Source: Bacillus_CJ salitolerans (GTDB taxonomy: Bacteria > Bacillota > Bacilli > Bacillales > SA4). Taken from it: 64,000 nucleotides of DNA. Below are positions 41,568 to 49,920 of this stretch, piece after piece; position 1 is the stretch's first letter; the number at the start of each line of letters is the position of its first letter. The DNA lies in NCBI RefSeq assembly GCF_042680805.1, contig NZ_JBHUEM010000020.1, forward strand, positions 62,001 to 126,000, given 5' to 3'. A program made the translations under genes and the position numbers. Under the pieces are notes generated by a model that saw only the letters and a program-made list of their open reading frames with translations, searched no databases and was not told the origin of the DNA.

Positions 41568-42075
41568 AAAAGTGTTTAAGGTTTTTTGGGCTTGGCAGGA
41601 TAATAAAGAGGAAAAATGGTTAAATGAGATGGCCAATTCAGGTTGGAAATTGAAAAACTACAATTTGACAGGATATACGTTTGAAAAATGTGAACCTAAT
41701 AACTATGTATATAAACTAGATTACAAGTCAACAAGTAATTGTGATTTACACGAGTATATCTCTATCTTTCATGATGCTGGTTGGGAGCATGTAACACAGT
41801 TCACAGGCTGGCATTACTTCAGAACAGAATCTAATGGTACTGATTTCCCAGACATCTTCTCAGATGTTGAATCAAAGATTCAAAAATATCGTAGTCTAAG
41901 CCAAAATTTAGTCATCTCGCTACTTGTATTAATAGTAGTATCTTTTAATGTGTTATTCAGTAAGAATATTTCATTTGCAATATTTATTAAAAGTGTATAT
42001 GTTGGATTAATTGGGCTGTTGATAATGGCTATTTGGAAGGTCAAGCAGAAGATAAATTCACTACATAATGAATAA
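41554..42075 (+). CDS. DUF2812 membrane protein
   Basis: The 173-residue protein has an N-terminal DUF2812 domain (EEKWLNEMANSGWKL and HDAGWEHVTQFTGWHYFRTE) and two C-terminal membrane helices at about residues 125-165 (LVISLLVLIVVSFNVLF and YVGLIGLLIMAIW). The domain is probably cytoplasmic. Its function is unknown. Translational coupling to the PadR gene suggests that the regulator and this membrane protein work together, for example in sensing envelope state. A GGTGG site lies inside padR. A strong terminator follows. Confidence 0.8.
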   Translation: MTKYKKVFKVFWAWQDNKEEKWLNEMANSGWKLKNYNLTGYTFEKCEPNNYVYKLDYKSTSNCDLHEYISIFHDAGWEHVTQFTGWHYFRTESNGTDFPDIFSDVESKIQKYRSLSQNLVISLLVLIVVSFNVLFSKNISFAIFIKSVYVGLIGLLIMAIWKVKQKINSLHNE

Positions 42076-42080
42076 AAGCG

Positions 42081-42122
42081 AAAGCGACCGGAAATCTGTA
42101 AAGGATAATCGGTCGCTTTTTG
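42081..42122. terminator. Intrinsic terminator between convergent genes
   Basis: AAAGCGACCG (42081-42090) pairs with CGGTCGCTTT (42110-42119) and is followed by TTGTG. It can serve both the DUF2812 and the SgrR-like gene. Confidence 0.85.
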
Positions 42123-42127
42123 TGTTA

Positions 42128-43897
42128 TTAACGTACATATACCTTGTTAAAATCAACCCATCCTAGTGAAGTTAGGGAAAGACCTGATAGTCTAGATATA
42201 ATGTTCACGCTTTGTTTGTAATGATATAAGTAAAGAATGATATATTCGTCTCTAAAAAATTCCAAAATCGATTCAATCATGGTCATTTTTTTCCTACTGT
42301 CGCGTTCATGTTGGATGGTGTTTAAGTGTTCTTCAACCCAAGTTTTTAGGTCGGGGCTAAGAAACTGATAGATAACAGATTGTTCATCTCGAAGGAGTTG
42401 AATAATATTGTATTGGGCATGCTCATCAAAGGTTTCCGGATATAGTATGAGATCTGCAGTTTCTATAATTTCCTTTGAAAAGAGTGTTTCCAGGGATACA
42501 ACATGTGTTGATATATTGATACCTGCTAATTCACATTTGTCTTTTATAACAAGTAGGTCTTGATTGTTGTAGGGCTTATCATATGTATAAATTGAAATTG
42601 TTTCGTTATTGTACGAAGCTTGTCTTAACAAATTCTTCGCTTTCGTGATAGAGTAACTATTTTCATAATCTTCAAGATGATAGGTAGGAAAGAAGCTACT
42701 CGATGGAGTATATCGTTTTCCTCCCATATTGCATAACTCATTTCGGTCTATAATATGATGAATTGCTTTCCTAAAGGCGTGATTTTGAAGGATTCCACCC
42801 TTGTTCAGATTAAATGTAAGGTGCATCCCACCATATTCAGTTCGTGACAATTCTGCTTGGCTGCTTTTACTAGGGGTATTATATGTAACACTAAATTGAT
42901 ATTGTTCAAATAATCGAACTTGATCATTACTTAATTTATGTAGTTCAACTTGGTCTAAGAAAGGTCGTCCAAAAAAGTAGTCGTGATAGGCAGTTAACGT
43001 GACGATTTCAGAAGTAGCATGTTCTATTTTAAAAGGTCCTGTCCCAATAATGTTTGTAGTTGGAAAATGGGAACTGGATTTTTTATGAACGATTGAAAAA
43101 AGATGTCTACTTAAAAGATCGAGAAATAAATAGTTAGGTGAACTAAGCAAAACTTGTAATGTATACCTCTTTAGAACTTTTACTTCTAACACATCTCTAA
43201 ATAAGGATTTAAATGCTGATCCTTCGCTCATGATTCTTTCGAAATTATTCTTAACATCCTCTGCCGTTAATTCATCACCATTATGGAAAAGGACTCCCTT
43301 TCGAATATAGAACTTCCAAAGAGTTCCACTTTCATCTATATCCCAACTATGAGCAAGATGAGGTTCAATTGCACCAGTTGATTCATTATACATTACTAAT
43401 GTTTCAAATACATGTTTTATTATATGCATTTCAGCTCTTGTCCTTGCATGCATCGGATCTAACGTGAGAATTGGGCGGTCATGTGGGAATCTAAATATAT
43501 CAATATTATTTTCATCCAACTGCTCATGCTGATAGCCTAGATGTTGAGTAAGCCATGATAAAAATTCATCTTTAATAGAGGGACAATTTTCTAACACAAA
43601 TGTTAATGCTCCAGAAATATCATTGTTTATGGATAATTCCTTTGCCGTTATAAAGCCAACTGCTCCATTAGTCTCGATAAATGTAATGGTTGATAAATTC
43701 CCTCTACCTCTTCCAGAGGTCCAACGAATCCATCCTAGCTGGATTAAGTTCTTCACAATCTTTTTTACATAGCGGTCAGAACAATAGAAGATGTTTGCTA
43801 GTTCTTGAATTGAAACATGAAAGGATTCTCCTTCCTGTATTTGAGGGAAGTGGTTTCGTAACATGAAGTAGTTTGTGGTATGCATGATCATAAACAA
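42128..43897 (-). CDS. SgrR-like regulator with solute-binding domain
   Basis: The 589-residue protein has an N-terminal winged-helix region (about residues 20-100: VSIQELANIFYCSDRYVKKIV) and a large extracytoplasmic-type solute-binding domain (SBP_bac_5; FETLVMYNESTGAIEPHLAHSW near residue 170, given here as its key segment, and GDELTAEDVKNNFERI). No signal peptide is present, so it is cytoplasmic, as in SgrR, which senses a small ligand and regulates transport genes. It is divergent from an ABC exporter operon, which is the likely target. AAAGGTGAG precedes ATG 43897. Confidence 0.85.
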   Translation of the reverse strand: MFMIMHTTNYFMLRNHFPQIQEGESFHVSIQELANIFYCSDRYVKKIVKNLIQLGWIRWTSGRGRGNLSTITFIETNGAVGFITAKELSINNDISGALTFVLENCPSIKDEFLSWLTQHLGYQHEQLDENNIDIFRFPHDRPILTLDPMHARTRAEMHIIKHVFETLVMYNESTGAIEPHLAHSWDIDESGTLWKFYIRKGVLFHNGDELTAEDVKNNFERIMSEGSAFKSLFRDVLEVKVLKRYTLQVLLSSPNYLFLDLLSRHLFSIVHKKSSSHFPTTNIIGTGPFKIEHATSEIVTLTAYHDYFFGRPFLDQVELHKLSNDQVRLFEQYQFSVTYNTPSKSSQAELSRTEYGGMHLTFNLNKGGILQNHAFRKAIHHIIDRNELCNMGGKRYTPSSSFFPTYHLEDYENSYSITKAKNLLRQASYNNETISIYTYDKPYNNQDLLVIKDKCELAGINISTHVVSLETLFSKEIIETADLILYPETFDEHAQYNIIQLLRDEQSVIYQFLSPDLKTWVEEHLNTIQHERDSRKKMTMIESILEFFRDEYIILYLYHYKQSVNIISRLSGLSLTSLGWVDFNKVYVR

Positions 43898-43918
43898 CTC
43901 ACCTTTCTAAAAGGGGAA

Positions 43919-43936
43919 CACTTTTGTATAAAAGTG
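43919..43936. promoter_or_regulatory. Palindrome between the SgrR-like gene and the exporter
   Basis: CACTTTTGTATAAAAGTG is an inverted repeat (7-bp arms, 4-base centre) in the divergent promoter region. TATAAT at 43964-43969 may be the -10 of the exporter operon. The palindrome is a candidate operator for the SgrR-like protein. Confidence 0.5.
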
Positions 43937-44012
43937 TATCTCTTTTTTTCGTTCATGACTATATATAATTTCACTAGATTGTCAATTTGAATTGAAAGGG
44001 GAGACGCTTTGA

Positions 44013-44777
44013 ATGATTAATGGTCAATTGTTAAAGGTACAGAGAGCAAAGATGGTTGGAGATCCAACCATTTTATATGTGATTTTTATACAACCTTTTA
44101 TCTTTGCTTTGTTATTTGGATTTTTACATCAAACATCAGGATCGGATGGGGAAAGAATGTTTACGGTCTTTATAGGTGTAGGTCAAATGACGATGTGGCA
44201 AGTGCTTTTATATGCAGGGGGGATTATTGTAAGGCATGAATTTAATCGTGAAAGAACAATATTTTATAGTTTGTTATCCAAAACAAATGTGTATTGGATT
44301 TGGGCAAAAAGACTATTTTTTTGCCTCTTGTTAGCTTCTCCAGGACTCATTATTTCTATATTAGTTGGGGTTTTACTATTTGGAGCATCCATTCCAATGA
44401 GGGAAGTTACATTTATTTTCATTGGCGTGCTGCTTTTTTTATTAACGTTGTATAGTATTGGTTTACCAATTATTCTATTACTCTTTTTAACGACTCAAGG
44501 TGGGAAAATAATACAAACAATCACTTATCCTATATTTCTATTGTCTGGGATGATAGTATCTGTTGATTATTTTCCTGCAATTATTCGAGGAATTGCCTAC
44601 CTTTTTCCCATTACGTGGAGTATTCACTGGTTGCAAAATGTCATTCTTTTTAATGAGGTGAACTGGTTTGCATTTATACAGACCATCGTCATTTCAATAT
44701 TCTATTTAGTGATGTCCCGTTTCCTGTATGTTTTTATTATGGGGAAAATTAAACTGAGAGGGGAGATAAATTTATGA
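44013..44777 (+). CDS. ABC-2 type exporter permease 1
   Basis: The 254-residue membrane protein has six hydrophobic helices and the ABC-2 layout: a cytoplasmic N-terminal helix (QLLKVQRAKMVGDPTILY) then membrane spans, including LFLTTQGGKIIQTITYP and MIVSVDYFPAIIRGIAYLFPI, the typical last-loop pattern. It pairs with the next gene product. GAAAGGGGAGACG precedes the ATG. Its stop overlaps the start of permease 2 (ATGA). The exported substrate is unknown, perhaps a drug or lipid. Confidence 0.87.
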   Translation: MINGQLLKVQRAKMVGDPTILYVIFIQPFIFALLFGFLHQTSGSDGERMFTVFIGVGQMTMWQVLLYAGGIIVRHEFNRERTIFYSLLSKTNVYWIWAKRLFFCLLLASPGLIISILVGVLLFGASIPMREVTFIFIGVLLFLLTLYSIGLPIILLLFLTTQGGKIIQTITYPIFLLSGMIVSVDYFPAIIRGIAYLFPITWSIHWLQNVILFNEVNWFAFIQTIVISIFYLVMSRFLYVFIMGKIKLRGEINL

Positions 44778-45550
44778 ACACCTTTCAATTTTTTATGTAT
44801 AACTGTTCTCTTACTTGGAAAATGCAACGTAATGAACTCCCCCTTAAGGTATTTATTAGTACTTTTGCAATTAGAATCATTTTCCAAGCATTGTTCTTCG
44901 TTTGGGTTGTAGGTGTGATTGGCGGAGATCGGATGAAGGAGTTTGCTTTATATGGAAATATGTTAATTCCTGCTGTTCATATTCTATTAATTGATATTTA
45001 TAACATATTAAAGGATGAAATTGATGAACAAAGATTAGACTTACTAACTATTACAAAATCATCTTTACTGTCAATTTTAATAGGAAGATCGATTGTTTAT
45101 TTTCTTAAAAGTGTTTTGATTATTATATTTACCTATATCGTTATTAGTTCCCTATTAATAGATGGGTTTGGTCATTGGTACTATTTTCTAACGGCCCTGC
45201 CGTTAATTATTATCTTTGCATTATCAGCCTATGCTTTAGGTATCTTTATCGCTTCCATCAACGTAAATCAAAAAATTAGTGAAATGCTTCCTAATATTAT
45301 GCTGTCACTTTTAATATTAATGGGAAACTTTACGATTCCTATTGAAAACCTTCCAACATTTTTGCAAGTTGTTTCACATTTCCTTCCTTTAGGTCATATA
45401 GTCAGTGCTTTTAGGTCTTATATGGTAGAAGGTATTCCTTATTGGACAAATCCAACCTTTTATTTAGAGATTCCTATCATGCTAATCTATTTACTATTTG
45501 GCTATGGATTATATTTGTATTCGGTAAAAAGGATGAGAAAAGCTCAATAA
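44774..45550 (+). CDS. ABC-2 type exporter permease 2
   Basis: The 258-residue protein has six membrane helices, including ALFFVWVVGVIGG and MLSLLILMGNFTIPIENLP. The pattern FLPLGHIVSAFRSYM near residue 205 is typical of ABC-2 permeases. It overlaps permease 1 by 4 bases. Two different permeases with one ATPase suggest a heterodimeric channel. A 27-base gap with a GATAGGAGGG site separates it from the ATPase gene. Confidence 0.87.
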   Translation: MNTFQFFMYNCSLTWKMQRNELPLKVFISTFAIRIIFQALFFVWVVGVIGGDRMKEFALYGNMLIPAVHILLIDIYNILKDEIDEQRLDLLTITKSSLLSILIGRSIVYFLKSVLIIIFTYIVISSLLIDGFGHWYYFLTALPLIIIFALSAYALGIFIASINVNQKISEMLPNIMLSLLILMGNFTIPIENLPTFLQVVSHFLPLGHIVSAFRSYMVEGIPYWTNPTFYLEIPIMLIYLLFGYGLYLYSVKRMRKAQ

Positions 45551-45577
45551 AATAAAGCTGATAGGAGGGATTAGTAT

Positions 45578-46570
45578 ATGTACACTATTCAAGTAAAAAA
45601 TATCTCAAGAGAGTTTGTTGTGAAAGGTGTTGTAAAAAAAGCAGTTCAAAGTCTTTCGTTTAATGTAAAAGGAGGCACGATATTTGGGTTACTTGGTCCA
45701 AATGGTGCTGGGAAATCTACTACCATAAAGATGATGAACACACTCTTACTTCCAACATCTGGTGAATTAACAGTGTTGGATCACGATATTTATACGAAAG
45801 AAAAACAAATACGATCAGAAATTGGATTTTTATATGGTGGGGAAACAGGCTTATATTGGCAACTAAGTGGGCGAGATAACTTAAAGTACTTTGGTTCATT
45901 GTTTAAAATTGAGCCATCCCTATTAGAAGAACGGATCAATTATTGGCTCCAGCGTTTAGGGCTAGAAAAAGATCAACATGTATTGACGATGAGATACTCT
46001 AAAGGAATGAAGCAGCGCCTACATATTGCAAGAACCCTTCTTCATGATCCACAAATATTGTTTATGGATGAGCCTACACTTGGCTTAGATCCAGAAGGAA
46101 CAAAGGATCTTCGAAACATCATGATGGAATTAAAGGCTAAGGGGAAAACAATCATATTAACTACACATGATATGGAAGAAGCGGAGGAGCTTTGTGACGA
46201 AATTGCTTTCATTATGGATGGGAAGATTGTCTCAATTGGAACTGTTCAAGAGCTACAAGAAAAATACGAAGAGGGAAATGAGTATCATATAGAAATTGGA
46301 AGAGAATTACCTGTTTGGATTGAGAGTGAATTAAAGAGTCTGAACTATTTAATGAAGGATCCCATATTTCAAATAAATGGAACGATTCTGTTACATGTTC
46401 AGTTACCTAATTCAGCAAATGGAGAAAAAGAACTAGGAGAGTTGGTATCCATCCTTGCACCCTATAATATAAAACAGATTGTAAAAAAACAAATGGACCT
46501 TCGAGAAATCTATTTGAAAATAGTCAGTGGCTATTCAGATAAAGAACAGGGAGTAGAATTGCTAGTTTAA
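45578..46570 (+). CDS. ABC exporter ATPase (DrrA/CcmA-like)
   Basis: The 330-residue ATPase has Walker A GPNGAGKST (40-48), signature YSKGMKQRLHIARTL, Walker B ILFMDEPTLGLDPEG and the H-loop TTHDMEEAEELCDE, followed by a C-terminal domain of about 100 residues. The YSKGMKQR signature is typical of drug and antibiotic exporters. It drives export through the two permeases. GATAGGAGGGATT precedes the ATG. A hairpin follows at 46604-46642. Confidence 0.92.
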   Translation: MYTIQVKNISREFVVKGVVKKAVQSLSFNVKGGTIFGLLGPNGAGKSTTIKMMNTLLLPTSGELTVLDHDIYTKEKQIRSEIGFLYGGETGLYWQLSGRDNLKYFGSLFKIEPSLLEERINYWLQRLGLEKDQHVLTMRYSKGMKQRLHIARTLLHDPQILFMDEPTLGLDPEGTKDLRNIMMELKAKGKTIILTTHDMEEAEELCDEIAFIMDGKIVSIGTVQELQEKYEEGNEYHIEIGRELPVWIESELKSLNYLMKDPIFQINGTILLHVQLPNSANGEKELGELVSILAPYNIKQIVKKQMDLREIYLKIVSGYSDKEQGVELLV

Positions 46571-46603
46571 TGTTAACAAGTTCAATTGTAAAAGCATCAT
46601 ACA

Positions 46604-46642
46604 GCAAAGAAACAACCATATCGGATATGGGTGTTTCTTTGC
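46604..46642 (+). terminator. Hairpin after the exporter operon
   Basis: GCAAAGAAACAACCATAT pairs with ATATGGGTGTTTCTTTGC with one mismatch. A closely related hairpin recurs at 46918-46950. No T run follows directly, so termination may depend on other factors. Confidence 0.65.
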
Positions 46643-46687
46643 TTGTTGAAAAACCATCTCAAAAGATTTTTTAGTATGTCCAGCTCT

Positions 46688-46847
46688 GTTAATGAACATT
46701 TCATACGTTAATCCACGTTAAAATGTCGAATAACTCGTGTTAATGAACATTTCCCACGTCAAACCACATTAAAATGTCGAATAACTCCTGTTAATAAACA
46801 TTTCCCACGTCAAACCACATTAAAATGTCGAATAACTCCTGTTAATG
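46688..46847. repeat. 51-bp direct tandem repeat, three full copies
   Basis: The unit begins GTTAATGAACATTTC and ends AAAATGTCGAATAACTC. Copies lie at 46688-46738, 46739-46789 and 46790-46840, with the first 7 bases of a fourth copy. Copies 2 and 3 differ at one base, while copy 1 has several changes in its centre. All six frames contain stops, so it is non-coding. Each unit has short inverted arms (ACATTT and AAATGT). No spacers separate the units. Confidence 0.9.
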
Positions 46848-46917
46848 GAGACATTCTGTTCAAGAGTCCTTAGAAAAAAATGAGATAAAAGACTGTGGAG
46901 AACTTTCTCCACTGCCT

Positions 46918-46950
46918 GAGAAACAACCATATCGTATATGGTTGTTTCTC
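46918..46950. terminator. Duplicate hairpin before the catalase gene end
   Basis: GAGAAACAACCATAT pairs perfectly with ATATGGTTGTTTCTC over loop CGT. It is almost the same as the hairpin at 46604-46642. Between it and the tandem array is a further stem (GTGGAGAA with TTCTCCAC, 46895-46912). The interval 46951-47074 is otherwise plain. Confidence 0.7.
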
Positions 46951-47074
46951 TTCAAAATAGTATTATTTAAGTACTATAGTCCCAATCTAATGCGTATGAA
47001 GTGAAAACTGATTTCAATAAAATGAGTAGTGTTTACTATAAAAAATCCGAACCATAATGGCTAAGCTTAATCTT

Positions 47075-48637
47075 CTAATATGGATCGGATGGATGTCCCA
47101 TTTTTTCAGCTTGGCTAACGGCTTCGTCCATCATACTACTTTCTTCCCCTTTATTTTTCAGACCTTCAGCAACACGCTTTCCATATTCCTCGTCACATTT
47201 TGTGAAAATTTCAACCATACGGTTCTGGATTTCCTTACGACATCCAGATAATGCATTAACAAGGTTAGAAATTAATTCGTCTCTTTCCCAATCATTAAAC
47301 CTTCGATACGTTTCTCCAGCTTGACCAAAATTATTTTCACGTGAAATTTTTTCCCTTATTACATTTCCTTCAACATATGGTTCATGTTCTTTTCCAGGAT
47401 TTTTTGCTTCCTTTAATCCACCGATTATTGAAGGCTCATAGTTAACATGGGGATTTTGATCCCTGCCGTAATCAGTTCGATAATCCATTTGTCCACCCGA
47501 TTGGTTGGTTGCAACATGTTTCTTTGGTTTATTTATAGGTAATTGCAGATAGTTTGAGCCTACACGATAACGTTGTGTATCAGAGTAAGAGAACGTTCTA
47601 CCTTGAAGTAATTTATCATCAGAAAAATCTAATCCATCAACGAGAACACCAGTCCCAAACGCCGCTTGCTCTACCTCAGCAAAGTAGTTTTCTGGATTTT
47701 TATTGAGTACCATTTTTCCAACTTTATGCCAAGGGAACTTATCCTTATACCAAAGTTTCGTTGGGTCGAGTGGATCAAAGTCTAATTCAGGATGTTCACC
47801 ATCCTCCATGATTTGTACATATAACTCCCACTCAGGGTAATTCCCTTTTTCAATGGCTTGAAATAAATCAAGAGTTGCATGATTAAAATTCATTGCCTGG
47901 ATTTTGTCAGCTTCCTTTTGTGAAAGATTCTTAATTCCTTGAACAGGTTCCCAGTGATATTTGACAAGAACCGCTTTTCCTTCCTCGTTTACCCACTTGT
48001 AAGCATGAACACCGGAACCTTGCATTTCTCGATAATTAGCTGGAATTCCCCAAGGTGAGAATAAGAAGGTAACCATATGTGCAGATTCAGGGGTTTGACA
48101 TAGGAAGTCAAACATTCTTTCCACATCTTGAACATTTGTTACTGGATCTGGTCTAAAGGAATGGACCATATCAGGAAATTTTAAAGGATCACGAATGAAA
48201 AAGATTTTTAAGTTGTTACCGACGAGATCCCAATTCCCATCTTCTGTATAAAATTTAACAGCAAATCCCCTAGGGTCGCGAAGTGTTTCAGGAGAATGAC
48301 CACCGTGGACAACAGTTGAAAAGCGAACAAACACTGGTGTTTGCTTTTCGGTATTCGTAAAAACTTTTGCGCGAGTATAGTTCGAAATCGGTTCACCATT
48401 TAATGTACCGTAAGACTCAAAATATCCATGTGCTCCAGCTCCTCTTGCGTGTACAATGCGTTCTGGTATTTTCTCACGGTCAAAATGACTGATCTTTTCA
48501 AGGAAATCATAATTTTCTAGAGTGGTTGGTCCTCTGTTTCCGACGGTTCGGATATTCTGGTTGTCAGTGACAGGATGACCTTGTCTGTTTGTTAACGTAT
48601 CATCAGAATAATTTTTTTCATTTTGTTCGTTTGACAA
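47075..48637 (-). CDS. katX: KatX-like haem catalase
   Basis: The 520-residue protein is a clade-3 small-subunit catalase. The distal His63 lies in VHARGAGAHG, Asn in VGNNLKIFFIRDP, and the haem-ligand Tyr in RTFSYSDTQRYRVG. The N-terminal half (ENYDFLEKISHFDREKIPER) is much closer to B. subtilis KatX, the spore catalase that protects germination, than to KatA. It degrades hydrogen peroxide. The ATG at 48637 is preceded on the minus strand by AAAGGAGGTC. I did not find a clear sigma-B or sigma-F promoter. The C-terminal extension is acidic. Confidence 0.9.
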   Translation of the reverse strand: MSNEQNEKNYSDDTLTNRQGHPVTDNQNIRTVGNRGPTTLENYDFLEKISHFDREKIPERIVHARGAGAHGYFESYGTLNGEPISNYTRAKVFTNTEKQTPVFVRFSTVVHGGHSPETLRDPRGFAVKFYTEDGNWDLVGNNLKIFFIRDPLKFPDMVHSFRPDPVTNVQDVERMFDFLCQTPESAHMVTFLFSPWGIPANYREMQGSGVHAYKWVNEEGKAVLVKYHWEPVQGIKNLSQKEADKIQAMNFNHATLDLFQAIEKGNYPEWELYVQIMEDGEHPELDFDPLDPTKLWYKDKFPWHKVGKMVLNKNPENYFAEVEQAAFGTGVLVDGLDFSDDKLLQGRTFSYSDTQRYRVGSNYLQLPINKPKKHVATNQSGGQMDYRTDYGRDQNPHVNYEPSIIGGLKEAKNPGKEHEPYVEGNVIREKISRENNFGQAGETYRRFNDWERDELISNLVNALSGCRKEIQNRMVEIFTKCDEEYGKRVAEGLKNKGEESSMMDEAVSQAEKMGHPSDPY

Positions 48638-48823
48638 TGGACTTGACCTCCTTTATGTATACATGGTCATCTTTTCCAATTTCTTTTAAAAAAAAACATC
48701 AATTATTGATTCCATATAAACTATGGATATTTATAGACAATTTTGAAAATGGTATGATGATAAAAAGTAGGTGAAAAAATGTTCAGAGGTATCGATTTTG
48801 AATAAAACAGTGATCTTTGATCG

Positions 48824-49016
48824 GTAACTCTATTATCAGATGCATTAGGTTCACTTCTACATAATGGTTATGTTGTTACGACAGTATGAGGACCTTTGGT
48901 GAAACACAACAGGATTCGTATGGGGAGGGGTCGGTGCTGTAACAGTTAGCGCACCCTTGATTGGTATCGCACTTGCAATTATTCTATTCTCTTCTTTAGG
49001 TCTCAGAATTTCATAG
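48824..49016 (+). pseudogene. Decayed fragment of a membrane-protein gene
   Basis: One frame reads VTLLSDALGSLLHNGYVVTT and stops; a neighbouring frame continues as TTGFVWGGVGAVTVSAPLIG and a hydrophobic end (IALAIILFSSLG) before TAG at 49014-49016. This suggests a frameshifted remnant of a small membrane protein. No start or ribosome binding site is seen. The region 48660-48823 is otherwise empty except for a T-rich run. Confidence 0.4.
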
Positions 49017-49042
49017 TTAAATAGAAAGGAAGGTTGGTACTT

Positions 49043-49819
49043 ATGGTAGAAAATAAAGTTGTATTTGTTACAGGTGCTGCAAGTGGAATCGGATTAGAAA
49101 TTGGTAAAACTTTTGCAAAGAACGGAGCAAAGGTTGCTTTATCTGATTTAGATGAGGATGGAGTATTAGACGCTGCAAAATCTCTTCAAGAACATGGTTT
49201 TGACTGTATAGGTATCAAATGTAACGTTACAGACGAAAACGAAATAAAATCAGCTCTTGATCAAACTTTTTCACACTTTGGAAGTATAGATTGTTTGATA
49301 AACAATGCAGGTCTCCAGCACGTATCAAGAATCGAGGACTTTCCAACTGAAAAGTTCGAGCAGTTAGTCTCAATTATGCTCACAGCTCCATTTAAAGCAA
49401 TAAAGCATGTCTTTCCAATTATGAAGGAGCAACAATTTGGCCGTATTATTAATATGGCTTCTATTAATGGGGTAGTTGGCTTTGCGGGAAAAGCTGCCTA
49501 TAATAGTGCCAAGCACGGTGTGATTGGATTGACAAGAGTAGCAGCTCTGGAGGGGGCAGAGCATGGTATTACTGTTAATGCCATATGTCCGGGTTATGTA
49601 GATACTCCGCTTGTTCGCAATCAACTAAGCGATTTAGCAAAGACAAGAAATATACCATTGGAAAGTGTCTTGGAAGAAGTGATTTATCCATTAGTACCGC
49701 AAAAAAGATTATTATCCGTTGAAGAAATTGCGAATTACGTCTTGTTTTTAGCCAGTGATTTATCAAAAGGTATTACAGGTCAAGCGTGCGTAATCGATGG
49801 TGGATATACTGCGCAATAA
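49043..49819 (+). CDS. 3-hydroxybutyrate dehydrogenase (SDR family)
   Basis: The 258-residue short-chain dehydrogenase has the NAD motif TGAASGIGLE near residue 10, NNAG near residue 87, the catalytic Ser in NMASINGVVG, and the YNSAKHG motif (YxxxK) near residue 155. The segments NAICPGYVDTPLV and GITGQACVIDGGY match 3-hydroxybutyrate dehydrogenases such as B. subtilis YxjF. It oxidises D-3-hydroxybutyrate to acetoacetate. ATG 49043 is chosen over in-frame TTG 49034 because AAAGGAAGG ends too close to the latter. A strong terminator follows. Confidence 0.87.
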   Translation: MVENKVVFVTGAASGIGLEIGKTFAKNGAKVALSDLDEDGVLDAAKSLQEHGFDCIGIKCNVTDENEIKSALDQTFSHFGSIDCLINNAGLQHVSRIEDFPTEKFEQLVSIMLTAPFKAIKHVFPIMKEQQFGRIINMASINGVVGFAGKAAYNSAKHGVIGLTRVAALEGAEHGITVNAICPGYVDTPLVRNQLSDLAKTRNIPLESVLEEVIYPLVPQKRLLSVEEIANYVLFLASDLSKGITGQACVIDGGYTAQ

Positions 49820-49826
49820 ATAAAGT

Positions 49827-49860
49827 AACCTGTAAGAAGAATATCTTACAGGTTTTTTTG
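49827..49860 (+). terminator. Intrinsic terminator after the 3-hydroxybutyrate dehydrogenase gene
   Basis: AACCTGTAAGA pairs with TCTTACAGGTT (49844-49854) followed by TTTTTG. Confidence 0.9.
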
Positions 49861-49920
49861 TTATGTGATACGATATAAAATAATAGTGAGTAAAAATTCA
49901 AACAATTAAAGGATACGACC

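Noticed and set aside
46688..46847. Tandem repeats as a possible CRISPR array
   Set aside because: The 51-bp units join directly without spacers, and no cas gene is in the window.
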